From: Bacteroidota bacterium | Lineage (GTDB): Bacteria > Bacteroidota > Bacteroidia > Flavobacteriales > Weeksellaceae | Direction of reading: 5' to 3' | Assembly: GCA_023457935.1 (NCBI GenBank) | Contig: JAEXBA010000041.1 | Span: forward strand, 1-64,000 | Length of the DNA stretch: 64,000 nucleotides | In this document: one piece after another, positions 1 to 8,202 of the stretch | How the letters are laid out: every line of letters begins with the position of its first letter | Numbering within the stretch: position 1 is the first letter of the stretch | Translations under genes and position numbers: made by a program | Notes under the pieces: model-generated | Told to the model about the DNA's origin: nothing | The model's input: the letters and a program-made list of their open reading frames with translations, nothing else | Database searches by the model: none

Positions 1-41
1 GCGGGGTAACCGCTTCCATCCCTTTTGCGGAAAATTTTGTG

Positions 42-49
42 TAAATTTG
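42..49 (+). promoter_or_regulatory. Putative -7 promoter box of sufS
   Basis: TAAATTTG matches the Bacteroidota -7 consensus TAnnTTTG. It lies about 105 bases before the sufS start. A TTTG at 24-27 is closer than the usual ~19-base spacing, so the -33 element is unconvincing. The first 154 bases hold no complete gene; a TAA at 7-9 could end an upstream gene, but this cannot be decided from the window. Confidence 0.4.
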
Positions 50-154
50 AACAGTTCTAAATAAGTTGAAAAATTTGCATTTTTATTGTCAGAATTCTCA
101 ACAGAAAAGTTTGAAAAACATCATCAACTAAAATTTTAGTTTAATAATAAAATA

Positions 155-1381
155 ATGTTCGATATCACTCAAATACGCAGTCAGTTTCCAATTCTATCTC
201 AGCAGGTCAATGGCAAACCGTTGGTATATCTGGATAATGCGGCAACGTCGCAGAAACCTCAATCGGTACTGGATTCCTGGGAAAAGTATTATACCGAAAT
301 CAACGCCAATGTTCACCGCGGAATTCACACGCTTTCGCAGCTGGCAACTGCCGAAATGGAGCTTTCCCGGCAGAAAATACAGCGTTTTATAAAAGCGGAG
401 AATGACTATCAGATTATTTTTACGCGCGGAACTACCGAGGCCATCAATCTACTTGCTTATTCCATCGGAAATTCCCGTATTCTTAAAGAAGGAGACGAAA
501 TTATTATTTCCTTTCTGGAGCACCATTCCAACATCGTTCCGTGGCAAATGCTTTGCGAAAGAACCGGAGCTGTTCTGAAAGTAATCCCGATCGATGAAAA
601 CGGAATTCTGCAGCTTGATTTTCTTGACAAAAATTTAAGCGAAAAAACAAAAATTGTTTCTGTAAACCACGTTTCCAATGCATTGGGGATTGTAAATCCA
701 ATTGAAGAAATTATTTTAAAAACGAGAAAAAATTCGGATGCATTAATCGTCATTGATGGAGCGCAAAGCGCGCCGCATTTCAAAATTGATGTTCAGAAGC
801 TCGACTGTGATTTCTTCGTGTTCTCCGGTCATAAAATGTATGCACCGATGGGGGTCGGAATCCTTTATGGCAAGGAAAGAGTACTTCAGAATCTTCAGCC
901 GTTTCATGGCGGCGGCGAAATGATTGCCTCCTGTTCCTTTGAAAAAACAACTTACGCAGGCCTGCCTTTTAAATTTGAAGCCGGAACACCTAATGTTGGC
1001 GGAAACATTGCCTTAGGCGCAGCAGTTGCTTTCATTGAGCAAATCGGTCACGAAAACCTGCAGAATCATGAAAACGCATTGCTGAATTATGCTCAGAAAA
1101 AACTTCTGGAAATTGACGGGCTTAAAATCTACGGAGAAAAAGCACACCGGACAGGCGTTGTTTCCTTTAATCTTGAAGGTGTCGGGATTTCCTCAGATGT
1201 CGGAATGATACTCGACAAACTCGGAATTGCTGTAAGAACCGGACATCATTGTACACAACCGATTATGAAATATTTCAATATCGCAGGAACAGTCCGCGCA
1301 AGTTTTGCGGTTTACAATACTTTTGAAGAAATTGATATTCTGGTGGAAGGTGTGAAAAAAGCGCAGCGGATGCTGATGTAA
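155..1381 (+). CDS. sufS: Cysteine desulfurase SufS
   Basis: PLP enzyme that takes sulfur from cysteine to form a persulfide, feeding Fe-S cluster assembly through the Suf system in the cytoplasm. The 408-residue length is typical of group II (SufS/CsdA) desulfurases. The PLP lysine is K227 in FSGHKMYAP, and the catalytic cysteine is C366 in RTGHHCTQP. HVSNALG at 172-178 and DGAQSAPH at 201-208 are the expected cofactor-contact segments. In flavobacteria sufS usually follows sufBCD; the upstream genes lie outside the window. ATG start with AT-rich leader and no clear Shine-Dalgarno. Confidence 0.96.
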   Translation: MFDITQIRSQFPILSQQVNGKPLVYLDNAATSQKPQSVLDSWEKYYTEINANVHRGIHTLSQLATAEMELSRQKIQRFIKAENDYQIIFTRGTTEAINLLAYSIGNSRILKEGDEIIISFLEHHSNIVPWQMLCERTGAVLKVIPIDENGILQLDFLDKNLSEKTKIVSVNHVSNALGIVNPIEEIILKTRKNSDALIVIDGAQSAPHFKIDVQKLDCDFFVFSGHKMYAPMGVGILYGKERVLQNLQPFHGGGEMIASCSFEKTTYAGLPFKFEAGTPNVGGNIALGAAVAFIEQIGHENLQNHENALLNYAQKKLLEIDGLKIYGEKAHRTGVVSFNLEGVGISSDVGMILDKLGIAVRTGHHCTQPIMKYFNIAGTVRASFAVYNTFEEIDILVEGVKKAQRMLM

Positions 1382-1385
1382 TCCC

Positions 1386-1561
1386 TCACAGATTTATCTG
1401 ATCACGCAGATTTTTTTGATTCTTTTTCTAAATTTTGCGTAATCAATCAATAAAGAGTTCATCTTCCGATCTGCCAAATCCGCAAAATCCGCGAGAGCAA
1501 ACAAACAAAAACCACAGAAATTTTCTGTGGTTTTATTATTCATATCTGTGAAATCTGCGGG
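1386..1561. repeat. Mosaic of dispersed-repeat-like short segments
   Basis: The gap between sufS and hemE carries several variants of one short theme: CACAGATTTATCTGATCACG near 1387, ATCTGCCAAATCCGC near 1470, and ATCTGTGAAATCTGCGGG near 1543. Such CTGTGAAATCTGCGGG-type strings look like an interspersed intergenic repeat. Copy number across the genome cannot be judged from one window. Confidence 0.45.
1508..1538. terminator. Bidirectional intrinsic terminator between sufS and hemE
   Basis: Inverted repeat AAAACCACAG (1508-1517) and CTGTGGTTTT (1525-1534), 10 bp with a 7-base AT loop. T-runs lie on both strands. It separates the convergent sufS and hemE transcripts. Confidence 0.85.
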
Positions 1562-1564
1562 AAA

Positions 1565-2590
1565 TTATTTCTTCCAATCCACAACTGCACGAATAAAAGC
1601 TTCTGCATTTTCAACCGGAATATTGGGTAAAATTCCGTGTCCAAGATTTGCAATATAACGGTCTTTTCCAAATCTGCGAATCATCTGATCGACCATTTTT
1701 TTAATCGTTTCAGGTGTGGAATGAAGCCGTGCCGGATCAAAATTTCCCTGTAATGTCATGGTGTGATTGGTAAGCGTTCTCGCAAATTCCGGTGTAAGGG
1801 TCCAGTCAACACCAAGCGCAGAAACCGGACTCATGATCATTTCTTCCAAAGCAAACCAGCATCCTTTTCCGAAAACCACAACATGTGTTAACGGGCTCAA
1901 AGCGTCAACAATCTGTTTGATGTATTTCCATGAGAATTCCTGATAATCTTCCGGAGAAAGCATTCCGCCCCAGGAATCAAAAACCTGAACAGCAGAAACA
2001 CCTTTTTCAACCTTTCTTTTCAGATAGGCAATTGTGGTGTCTGTAATTTTCTGTAAAAGCGAATGTGCCGCTTCCGGATTCTGGAAACAGAACGATTTTG
2101 CAATATCAAATGCTTTTGAACCTTTCCCTTCCACACAGTAACACAGAATTGTCCATGGTGAACCTCCAAAACCAATCAAAGGAACGGCATTATCCAGTTT
2201 TATCAGTGTCAGTTCAATCGCGTCAAAAACGTAGTTGAGTGTTTCATTTACATCCGGAACTTCGATCTGAGCAACCTGTTCCGGCGTTCTGATAGGTGTT
2301 TCAAGCCATGGTCCAACATTTTCCTTCATCTGGAAATCAATTCCCATTGCTTGTGGAACCACGAGAATATCAGAAAAAAGAATGGCAGCATCCAGCGGAA
2401 ATCTCCTGATCGGCTGCACCGTAATTTCAGAGGCGAGTTCCGGAGTCTGGCAACGCGTGAAAAAATCATATTGGTCGCGGAGCGCAATGAATTCCGGCAG
2501 GTATCTTCCGGCTTGTCTCATCATCCAGACCGGCGGTCTTTCCACGGTTTCTCCGCGAAGTGCTTTTAAGTATAAATCGTTCTTAATCAT
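1565..2590 (-). CDS. hemE: Uroporphyrinogen decarboxylase
   Basis: Decarboxylates the four acetate side chains of uroporphyrinogen III to give coproporphyrinogen III, a cytoplasmic cofactor-free step of haem synthesis. The 341-residue length is normal. The signature [17 protein letters not shown] sits at residues 18-34, holding the substrate-binding Arg residues, and GFGGSPWT is near 140-147. Last gene of the reverse-strand run hemA-hemC-hemD-hemE; the gap from hemD is only 21 bases, so co-transcription is likely, ending at the terminator near 1508-1538. Confidence 0.97.
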   Translation of the reverse strand: MIKNDLYLKALRGETVERPPVWMMRQAGRYLPEFIALRDQYDFFTRCQTPELASEITVQPIRRFPLDAAILFSDILVVPQAMGIDFQMKENVGPWLETPIRTPEQVAQIEVPDVNETLNYVFDAIELTLIKLDNAVPLIGFGGSPWTILCYCVEGKGSKAFDIAKSFCFQNPEAAHSLLQKITDTTIAYLKRKVEKGVSAVQVFDSWGGMLSPEDYQEFSWKYIKQIVDALSPLTHVVVFGKGCWFALEEMIMSPVSALGVDWTLTPEFARTLTNHTMTLQGNFDPARLHSTPETIKKMVDQMIRRFGKDRYIANLGHGILPNIPVENAEAFIRAVVDWKK

Positions 2591-2611
2591 AAAATTGTTG
2601 TTCAGGGGAAG

Positions 2612-3289
2612 CTAAGAAGCTTTCTCTTTTATCAGTTTCAGCAGATCATTCAGGTTGCTTTCCCTGCTGGTGAAAACCGGTTGAGCGGTATAGTTTTTCA
2701 ATTCCTTTTCTGTAGTTTTTCCTATCGAAAAAATCTGTTTTCCTGTGAAAGAATTGAATTTTGCAAAACTACGAACTCCGCTCGGAGAAAAAAAGGCAAC
2801 GGCAGTATATTTATCCTCAATTTTGGGATAAAGAAGATCCGTTTCGTAAAGGATAATTTTCCGGTAACTGATGTTTTGCAGCGGCAGCGATTTATCAAGT
2901 ACATCCAAAGCCAGGTTTCCGCAAAAATGCAGAAATTTTTCACTCGGACAGTTTTCAATGATGAAATCGGACAGCTCAGCAGCATGTTTTGCTACCTTAA
3001 AAGTTCCGAAACCGTGCTTCCTTAGTTCTGCCTTTGTTTTCAGCCCGACTGCATAAATTTTGTTATAATGCTGTGGATGTGTAAAATCTTCATCAGGCCT
3101 GAAGCCATTCTCGAAAAAGGATCGGACGGAGTTGACACTGGTGAAAATCAGGGACTTGCTTTTCAGATCAAACGGTGCCACTTTCAGATGCCGGATAGAA
3201 ATAACCTCTCTGTAGTCAAAGGAAATTTTGTCTCCAAGTTTTTCGGAGACCAGTGCTTCATCAAGTGGTTTTGTAAAAAGGATTTTCAT
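2612..3289 (-). CDS. hemD: Uroporphyrinogen-III synthase (operon copy)
   Basis: Cyclises hydroxymethylbilane with inversion of ring D. The HemD family is poorly conserved, so the call rests on the fold-typical segments SLIFTSVNSVRSFFE (about 46-60) and AVAFFSPSGVRSF (about 164-176), the 225-residue length, and its place between hemC and hemE. ATG start, 32 bases after hemC. A second HemD-like gene lies at 41752-42492, so which one supplies the haem pathway is not proven by sequence, though this one has the operon context. Confidence 0.88.
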   Translation of the reverse strand: MKILFTKPLDEALVSEKLGDKISFDYREVISIRHLKVAPFDLKSKSLIFTSVNSVRSFFENGFRPDEDFTHPQHYNKIYAVGLKTKAELRKHGFGTFKVAKHAAELSDFIIENCPSEKFLHFCGNLALDVLDKSLPLQNISYRKIILYETDLLYPKIEDKYTAVAFFSPSGVRSFAKFNSFTGKQIFSIGKTTEKELKNYTAQPVFTSRESNLNDLLKLIKEKAS

Positions 3290-3321
3290 TATAATCCGTC
3301 CAAACGCAGATTATCAGATTA

Positions 3322-4230
3322 TCAATGCATCTGCGATCTTATTTCTGTCATAATCTCTCGCCCGCCATTGTTCAGAACCTGTGTGGCGATTTCAGCACCG
3401 TGGTTTTTAGCTGAATCAAACTCAAAAATATCATCCGTTTCGATACAGTTTTTGCCGTCGAGCGAACAGAGTCTTCCCACAAAACGCATTTTTCCGTCCT
3501 GTATTTCGGCAAAAGCTCCAATTGGCGCAGTACATCCGCCTTCAAGTGTTTTAAGGAAACTGCGTTCTGTTTCTACGCACCTTTGTGTTTCTTCATCGTT
3601 CAGCTCACCAGCAATTAGGTTGATTTCGCTGTTTTCGCGGTGTCCAACGACCACCACTACGCCTTGTGAAGGTGCCGAAAGCATAAAGGGAAGTTCTTCA
3701 TAATCAAGCTGCAGACCTAATCTTTGCGGGCCGGCAAGCGAAAACATTGTGGCGTCTGCGAGGCCGTCTTCAAGTTTCTGTAATCTTGTCTGAACATTTC
3801 CGCGGATATCTACAAATTCTGCATTCGGAAATTCTTTAGACCAGAATGCGCGCCGTCTTAAACTGCTGGTGGCAATCTTCAGCTCATTTAAAGGTTTGTC
3901 TTTGGCAGCGGTATTTCTTACAAGGACATCCTGAGGAAAATCCCGTGGCAGATAAGCGATAATTTCAAGATTTTCAGGTAATTGTGTGGGTACATCTTTA
4001 AGAGAGTGAACGGCAATGTCTACTTCTTTGTTCAGCAGCGCGGTGTCCAGATCGCGGGTAAAAATGCCTGTGATGCCCATGGCGTAAAGTGGCTGGTCCA
4101 GATTTTTGTCGCCCGAAGAAACAATTGGGGTAATATCTGTTTTGTAATTGCTGTTCTGTAAGTGTCTTGCAACTTCGCGCGCCTGCCAAAGTGCAAGCGG
4201 AGAATTGCGGGTTCCGATCTTGATATGCAT
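3322..4230 (-). CDS. hemC: Porphobilinogen deaminase (hydroxymethylbilane synthase)
   Basis: Polymerises four porphobilinogen units on a dipyrromethane cofactor to hydroxymethylbilane. GTRNSPLALWQA (7-18), SLKDVP (76-81) and RRRAFW (125-130) are family motifs. The cofactor-anchoring cysteine is C233 in LEGGCTAPIGAF. The segment APSQGVVVVVGHREN (186-200) departs from the common QGALAIE form, which may be a clade trait. 302 residues. Second gene of the hem operon, 50 bases after hemA. Confidence 0.96.
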   Translation of the reverse strand: MHIKIGTRNSPLALWQAREVARHLQNSNYKTDITPIVSSGDKNLDQPLYAMGITGIFTRDLDTALLNKEVDIAVHSLKDVPTQLPENLEIIAYLPRDFPQDVLVRNTAAKDKPLNELKIATSSLRRRAFWSKEFPNAEFVDIRGNVQTRLQKLEDGLADATMFSLAGPQRLGLQLDYEELPFMLSAPSQGVVVVVGHRENSEINLIAGELNDEETQRCVETERSFLKTLEGGCTAPIGAFAEIQDGKMRFVGRLCSLDGKNCIETDDIFEFDSAKNHGAEIATQVLNNGGREIMTEIRSQMH

Positions 4231-4280
4231 TGAAGAAGCTTTTTTTTGGAAAAATACGGAAAATTTTGCGAACCTAAAAG

Positions 4281-5558
4281 CTACGAATGCTTCTCGTTGA
4301 ACTCGTTGTTTGGCTGCTCAACAAACATTTCGTGCATCAGTTTGCTTACTTCGTCTGCTTTCATAGGATTGTCGATGATGTATTTGGCAAAACGGTTGGT
4401 GATTTTCTGAATCATTTTTTCAGAAAGTTCCATGTCGTCAATATCGATATACCGGTGTTTGCGGTGGATATTGTGCATTTCGTTCCGCTCGATATTTTTC
4501 AGTACTGCTTTGAAATGATGGATTTTCGGTGCCATTTTCCGTTTTTTCTCCCATTCTGCGAAATCTCTTGTCATCTCTTTTATAATCACTTCCGCTTTTG
4601 GAATTTCTTTTCTGCGCTGTTCCATTGTTTCGCTGATATGCTGGGAAAGAATGTCTACGTCTACCAGTTCAACATCATTGCGGTCTCCGATAATCTTATC
4701 CACATTATTCGGAATAGAAAGGTCAATTACCAGCATCTCTTTTCCTGCCGGAATGTGTCCGTCGGTTACGATAGGCTTGTCGGCTCCGGTTGCAACAATC
4801 AGAATATCAGTGTGTTTAAGTTCTTCTTCAAACGATTCGAATTCAATATGCGGAATCTGATATTTTTCAGCAATCTTTTCGGCGTATTCCAGTGTGCGGT
4901 TAGCCACTTTTACTTTTGGTTTATGAATGTGTTTCACAAGGTTTTCAACCGTATTCTGGCCGATTTCCCCAACGCCAAGCAGTAAAATATTTTTGTCCGA
5001 AAGCTGTTTCTTGGAATTCAGAATGTAATGAACCGCAGCATAAGAAACGGAGGCAGCGCCGTTGGAAATCCCGGTTTCGTTCTTGATTTTCTTTGAAATC
5101 TGAATGGCGGAATTAATCGCTCGCTCAAGATAAGGGTTCGAATTTGATTTTTCTTTCTTGAAACGGTTGTAAGCGTTCTTAATCTGTCCAATAATTTCAA
5201 AATCACCGATAATCTGGCTTTCCAGACCGGCGGAAACTCTGAAAAGATGGTTCAGGGCATCTTCATGGCGGAGAATATTGGCGAACTGCATAAAATCCGA
5301 AAGCTGTACACCAATCGTTTTACAGTATTCCTCAGCAATATGAAGATAATTCTGTGTTGTAGTATAAATTTCTGTACGGTTACAGGTGGAAACTACAAAA
5401 GCGTCGCCGAGTTCCTTTTCATGCACATTCTGAACAAAATTCTTCACGTTCTCATCAAAGAATGCAAATTTACCGCGTGTTTCGGCATCAGCTTTCTCGT
5501 AACTGACACTCAGAACGGCAAAATTGGAGGTTTGATGTATGTTGGAATTCTGCGGCAT
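4281..5558 (-). CDS. hemA: Glutamyl-tRNA reductase
   Basis: NADPH-dependent reduction of glutamyl-tRNA(Glu) to glutamate-1-semialdehyde, the first committed step of the C5 haem pathway. The catalytic cysteine is C59 in VVSTCNRTEIY, followed by the NADP-binding LLLGVGEIGQ segment and a C-terminal helical dimerisation domain. I place the start at the ATG of MPQNSNIHQ (425 residues). The frame is open further upstream to a TTG at 5612, but those residues are Lys/Phe-rich, unlike the family, and the putative promoter lies within them. First gene of the hem operon. Confidence 0.95.
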   Translation of the reverse strand: MPQNSNIHQTSNFAVLSVSYEKADAETRGKFAFFDENVKNFVQNVHEKELGDAFVVSTCNRTEIYTTTQNYLHIAEEYCKTIGVQLSDFMQFANILRHEDALNHLFRVSAGLESQIIGDFEIIGQIKNAYNRFKKEKSNSNPYLERAINSAIQISKKIKNETGISNGAASVSYAAVHYILNSKKQLSDKNILLLGVGEIGQNTVENLVKHIHKPKVKVANRTLEYAEKIAEKYQIPHIEFESFEEELKHTDILIVATGADKPIVTDGHIPAGKEMLVIDLSIPNNVDKIIGDRNDVELVDVDILSQHISETMEQRRKEIPKAEVIIKEMTRDFAEWEKKRKMAPKIHHFKAVLKNIERNEMHNIHRKHRYIDIDDMELSEKMIQKITNRFAKYIIDNPMKADEVSKLMHEMFVEQPNNEFNEKHS

Positions 5559-5569
5559 AAAAACAGCTG

Positions 5570-5577
5570 CAAATTTA
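5570..5577 (-). promoter_or_regulatory. Putative -7 box of the hem operon
   Basis: On the reverse strand this reads TAAATTTG, a perfect TAnnTTTG match. It ends 11 bases before the hemA ATG, so the transcript would have a leader of only a few bases. No clear -33 TTG. Confidence 0.5.
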
Positions 5578-5757
5578 AGGTTTTTTAATTTAAAAGGTGA
5601 TGACCGGCGCAATGATGATTATCATTAAAATCGATGGAAAAACAGGAACCACGCGTTTGAAAATCAACGGAAAATTAATAATGAAGCGTGTGCAAAACTT
5701 TAATAAAACTTTAACCAAAATTGGCGGTATCCGGTTTTTAGAATGCGTCTAAATTTA

Positions 5758-5765
5758 TATCTTTG
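5758..5765 (+). promoter_or_regulatory. Putative -7 box of the mre/rod operon
   Basis: TATCTTTG matches TAnnTTTG and lies 38 bases before the chosen mreB ATG. The TTG at 5721 is too far for a standard -33 element. Confidence 0.5.
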
Positions 5766-5803
5766 TGCACTTAATTTCTTCACAAAAAAATCAATCGAAA
5801 AAT

Positions 5804-6829
5804 ATGGGTTTATTTGATATGTTCACGCAGGAAATTGCGATTGACCTTGGAACAGCTAATACACTGATTATACATAACAACAAGATCGTTATCGATCAGC
5901 CTTCAATTGTAGCAATTGAGCGCTCGACCGGTAAGCCGATTGCGGTAGGAGAGCAGGCAAAACACATGCAGGGAAAAACGCACGAAGATATCAAAACCAT
6001 TCGTCCGCTGAAGGATGGTGTTATTGCGGATTTCCACGCTTCGGAACATATGATCAAGGAATTCATCAAGAAAATTCCGGGTATCAAAGGAAAACTAATT
6101 CAGCCGGCTTTAAGAATCGTAATCTGTATTCCTTCAGGAATTACGGAAGTGGAAAAAAGAGCGGTTAGAGATTCGGCACAGAAAGTTAACGCAAAAGAGG
6201 TGCGTTTGATTTATGAGCCAATGGCAGCTGCAATTGGTGTTGGAATCGACGTTCAGAAGCCGGAAGGTAACATGATTATCGACATAGGCGGTGGAACAAC
6301 TGAAATTGCTGTTGTTGCACTTGGGGGAATTGTGTGTGACAAATCTGTAAAAATTGCAGGTGACGTTTTCACAAATGATATCGCTTACTATTTAAGAACG
6401 CATCACAACCTTTACATTGGTGAAAGAACTGCTGAAAGAGTGAAAATTGAGGTTGGTTCTGCAGTGGAAGAACTGGATGTTGATGTGGAGGATATTCCTG
6501 TTCAGGGCCGTGACCTGATTACAGGAAAACCAAAAGAAATTATGGTGGGTTATAAGGAAATCGCCAGAGCTTTGGACAAATCCATCATCAGAATCGAGGA
6601 TGCCGTAATGGAAACATTATCGCTTACACCGCCGGAACTGGCTGCAGATATCTATAAAACAGGTATTTATCTTGCGGGCGGTGGAGCATTGCTGAGAGGA
6701 CTTGCAGACCGTCTTCACCGTAAAACAGGTCTTCCGGTTTTTGTGGCCGAAGATCCTTTGAGAGCGGTTGTACGCGGTACAGGTATCGCATTGAAAAACA
6801 TGGATAAATTCAATTTCCTGATTAAATAA
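5804..6829 (+). CDS. mreB: Rod shape-determining protein MreB
   Basis: Actin-like ATPase that polymerises under the inner membrane and organises the elongation machinery. IAIDLGTANTLI near the N-terminus is the phosphate-1 loop, MIIDIGGGTTEIAVV the phosphate-2 loop, and GIYLAGGGALLRGL the adenosine loop. I use the ATG at 5804 (MGLFDMFTQE, 341 residues), which matches the family length; the GTG at 5765 overlaps the promoter box. First gene of mreB-mreC-mreD-mrdA-rodA. Confidence 0.97.
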   Translation: MGLFDMFTQEIAIDLGTANTLIIHNNKIVIDQPSIVAIERSTGKPIAVGEQAKHMQGKTHEDIKTIRPLKDGVIADFHASEHMIKEFIKKIPGIKGKLIQPALRIVICIPSGITEVEKRAVRDSAQKVNAKEVRLIYEPMAAAIGVGIDVQKPEGNMIIDIGGGTTEIAVVALGGIVCDKSVKIAGDVFTNDIAYYLRTHHNLYIGERTAERVKIEVGSAVEELDVDVEDIPVQGRDLITGKPKEIMVGYKEIARALDKSIIRIEDAVMETLSLTPPELAADIYKTGIYLAGGGALLRGLADRLHRKTGLPVFVAEDPLRAVVRGTGIALKNMDKFNFLIK

Positions 6830-6848
6830 AGTTTAGCTTTTCGCCGGG

Positions 6849-7703
6849 ATGGGATTTTTGATGAGATTATTTTCGAAGAACGGGCTTCTCATGTTCTTTC
6901 TGCTGTTGCAAGTTATTGCAATGGTACTGATCTTCTCAAGAAATTCTATGCAGCAGAGTTGGCTGGCCGCGCAAACCGCTGCTTTCAACTCTTGGATTTC
7001 CGGATATATTGATCAGGGAACCGCTTATCTCCGTCTGAAACAGATCAACGAAGAACTGGTAGCTCAGAACAAAGCTCTGATGGTGGAACTCTACGGAAAA
7101 CAGAAAGGCGGAGTTCCTTCTTTCCGGAAAGTGCATGATACACTGGGCGGCGGACAGATCTATACCTTTGTGGACGGCGAAATCGTATTCAACTCCATTA
7201 ACCGTAAAAACAATTATTTCACCATTAACCGCGGTAAGCGCGACGGTGTATTTCCAAAAATGGGCGTTATCGCTCCGAAAGGAATTGCCGGAATTGTAAT
7301 CAATACAACCGATTCTTACGCTTTGGTACAGTCGGTTTTAAGTGTGAATAAAATCAGAATTAATGCTTCCTTAAAAAATTCCGGTTATTTCGGAACTTTA
7401 ACATGGAAAGGCGAAAATTCCCGCCTGATGCATTTGGCCGACATTCCGAAGTACGTTCCTGTTAAAGTTGGAGATACCGTTATAACCGACGGAAAATCAG
7501 CGATTTTCCCAATGGGAATTCCTGTTGGAACTGTTGCGGGTTATGAAGTGGACAGCAAAACAGGTTATTGGGATATCTCGGTGGAACTTACAGAAAAAAT
7601 GGGAACGCTGAACAAAATTTACGTTGTAAAGAATCTTAAAAAAGCTGAGGTTCACAGAATTCAGGATACATTACAGGCAACAATAGACCGCGAAAATGAT
7701 TAG
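6849..7703 (+). CDS. mreC: Rod shape-determining protein MreC
   Basis: Periplasmic scaffold of the elongasome, anchored by one N-terminal transmembrane segment (about residues 12-29, LLMFFLLLQVIAMVLIF). A short coiled coil follows (QINEELVAQNKALMVELYG, about 65-83) and then the beta-domain, with GVFPKMGVIAPKGIAGIV near 133-150. It links MreB and MreD to PBP2. 284 residues. Starts 19 bases after mreB and overlaps mreD by 8 bases. Confidence 0.94.
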   Translation: MGFLMRLFSKNGLLMFFLLLQVIAMVLIFSRNSMQQSWLAAQTAAFNSWISGYIDQGTAYLRLKQINEELVAQNKALMVELYGKQKGGVPSFRKVHDTLGGGQIYTFVDGEIVFNSINRKNNYFTINRGKRDGVFPKMGVIAPKGIAGIVINTTDSYALVQSVLSVNKIRINASLKNSGYFGTLTWKGENSRLMHLADIPKYVPVKVGDTVITDGKSAIFPMGIPVGTVAGYEVDSKTGYWDISVELTEKMGTLNKIYVVKNLKKAEVHRIQDTLQATIDREND

Positions 7704-8202
7704 CAGAACTCTATTTACCGATATTTTGCAGATGATGTTCCTTGTGGCACTTCAGATTTTTGTGCTGAACAGAATACGGCTCTTCGGTGAATATACGCCT
7801 GTTTTATATCCGGTATTTGTGATGTTCTATCCGTTCTTCAGAAATAAATTTCAGTTTCTTATTCTGAGTTTCCTTATTGGGCTTGCAGTAGATGCATTTC
7901 TCGGAACCTGGGGAATCAACGCATTCGCTACAACGGCTATTGCGTACTTCAGAACGCTGATTTTCAGGTCCTCAACCGATACAACTACCGATTTCTTTTC
8001 GTTTGCAACATTACAGTGGCCGCAGTTTCTGCTTTTTATACTGTCGAGTATATTCTTTCATCAGCTGTTGGTACAGTACATTGAGTTTTTCAAATTCAGC
8101 CGTTTTTTCGAAATTTTACTCAATGTGGTTATTTCAAGTTTGATTTCTTTCGTTTTTATTGTAATTTACGCATTGATCTTTAAAATCAAGCAGAAAGTTT
8201 GA
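7696..8202 (+). CDS. mreD: Rod shape-determining protein MreD
   Basis: Small integral membrane protein (168 residues, about five hydrophobic segments) of the elongation complex. Sequence conservation in this family is low, so the call rests on length, hydrophobic pattern and its place between mreC and mrdA. Its TGA stop shares bases with the TTG start of the next gene. Confidence 0.88.
   Translation: MISRTLFTDILQMMFLVALQIFVLNRIRLFGEYTPVLYPVFVMFYPFFRNKFQFLILSFLIGLAVDAFLGTWGINAFATTAIAYFRTLIFRSSTDTTTDFFSFATLQWPQFLLFILSSIFFHQLLVQYIEFFKFSRFFEILLNVVISSLISFVFIVIYALIFKIKQKV

Noticed and set aside
3068..3703. 211-codon forward frame over hemD/hemC
   Set aside because: Runs across the hemC-hemD junction on the opposite strand; no domain pattern, so a shadow frame.
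4287..4985. 232-codon forward frame inside hemA
   Set aside because: Antisense to hemA, Phe/His-rich, low-complexity shadow translation of a well-supported gene.
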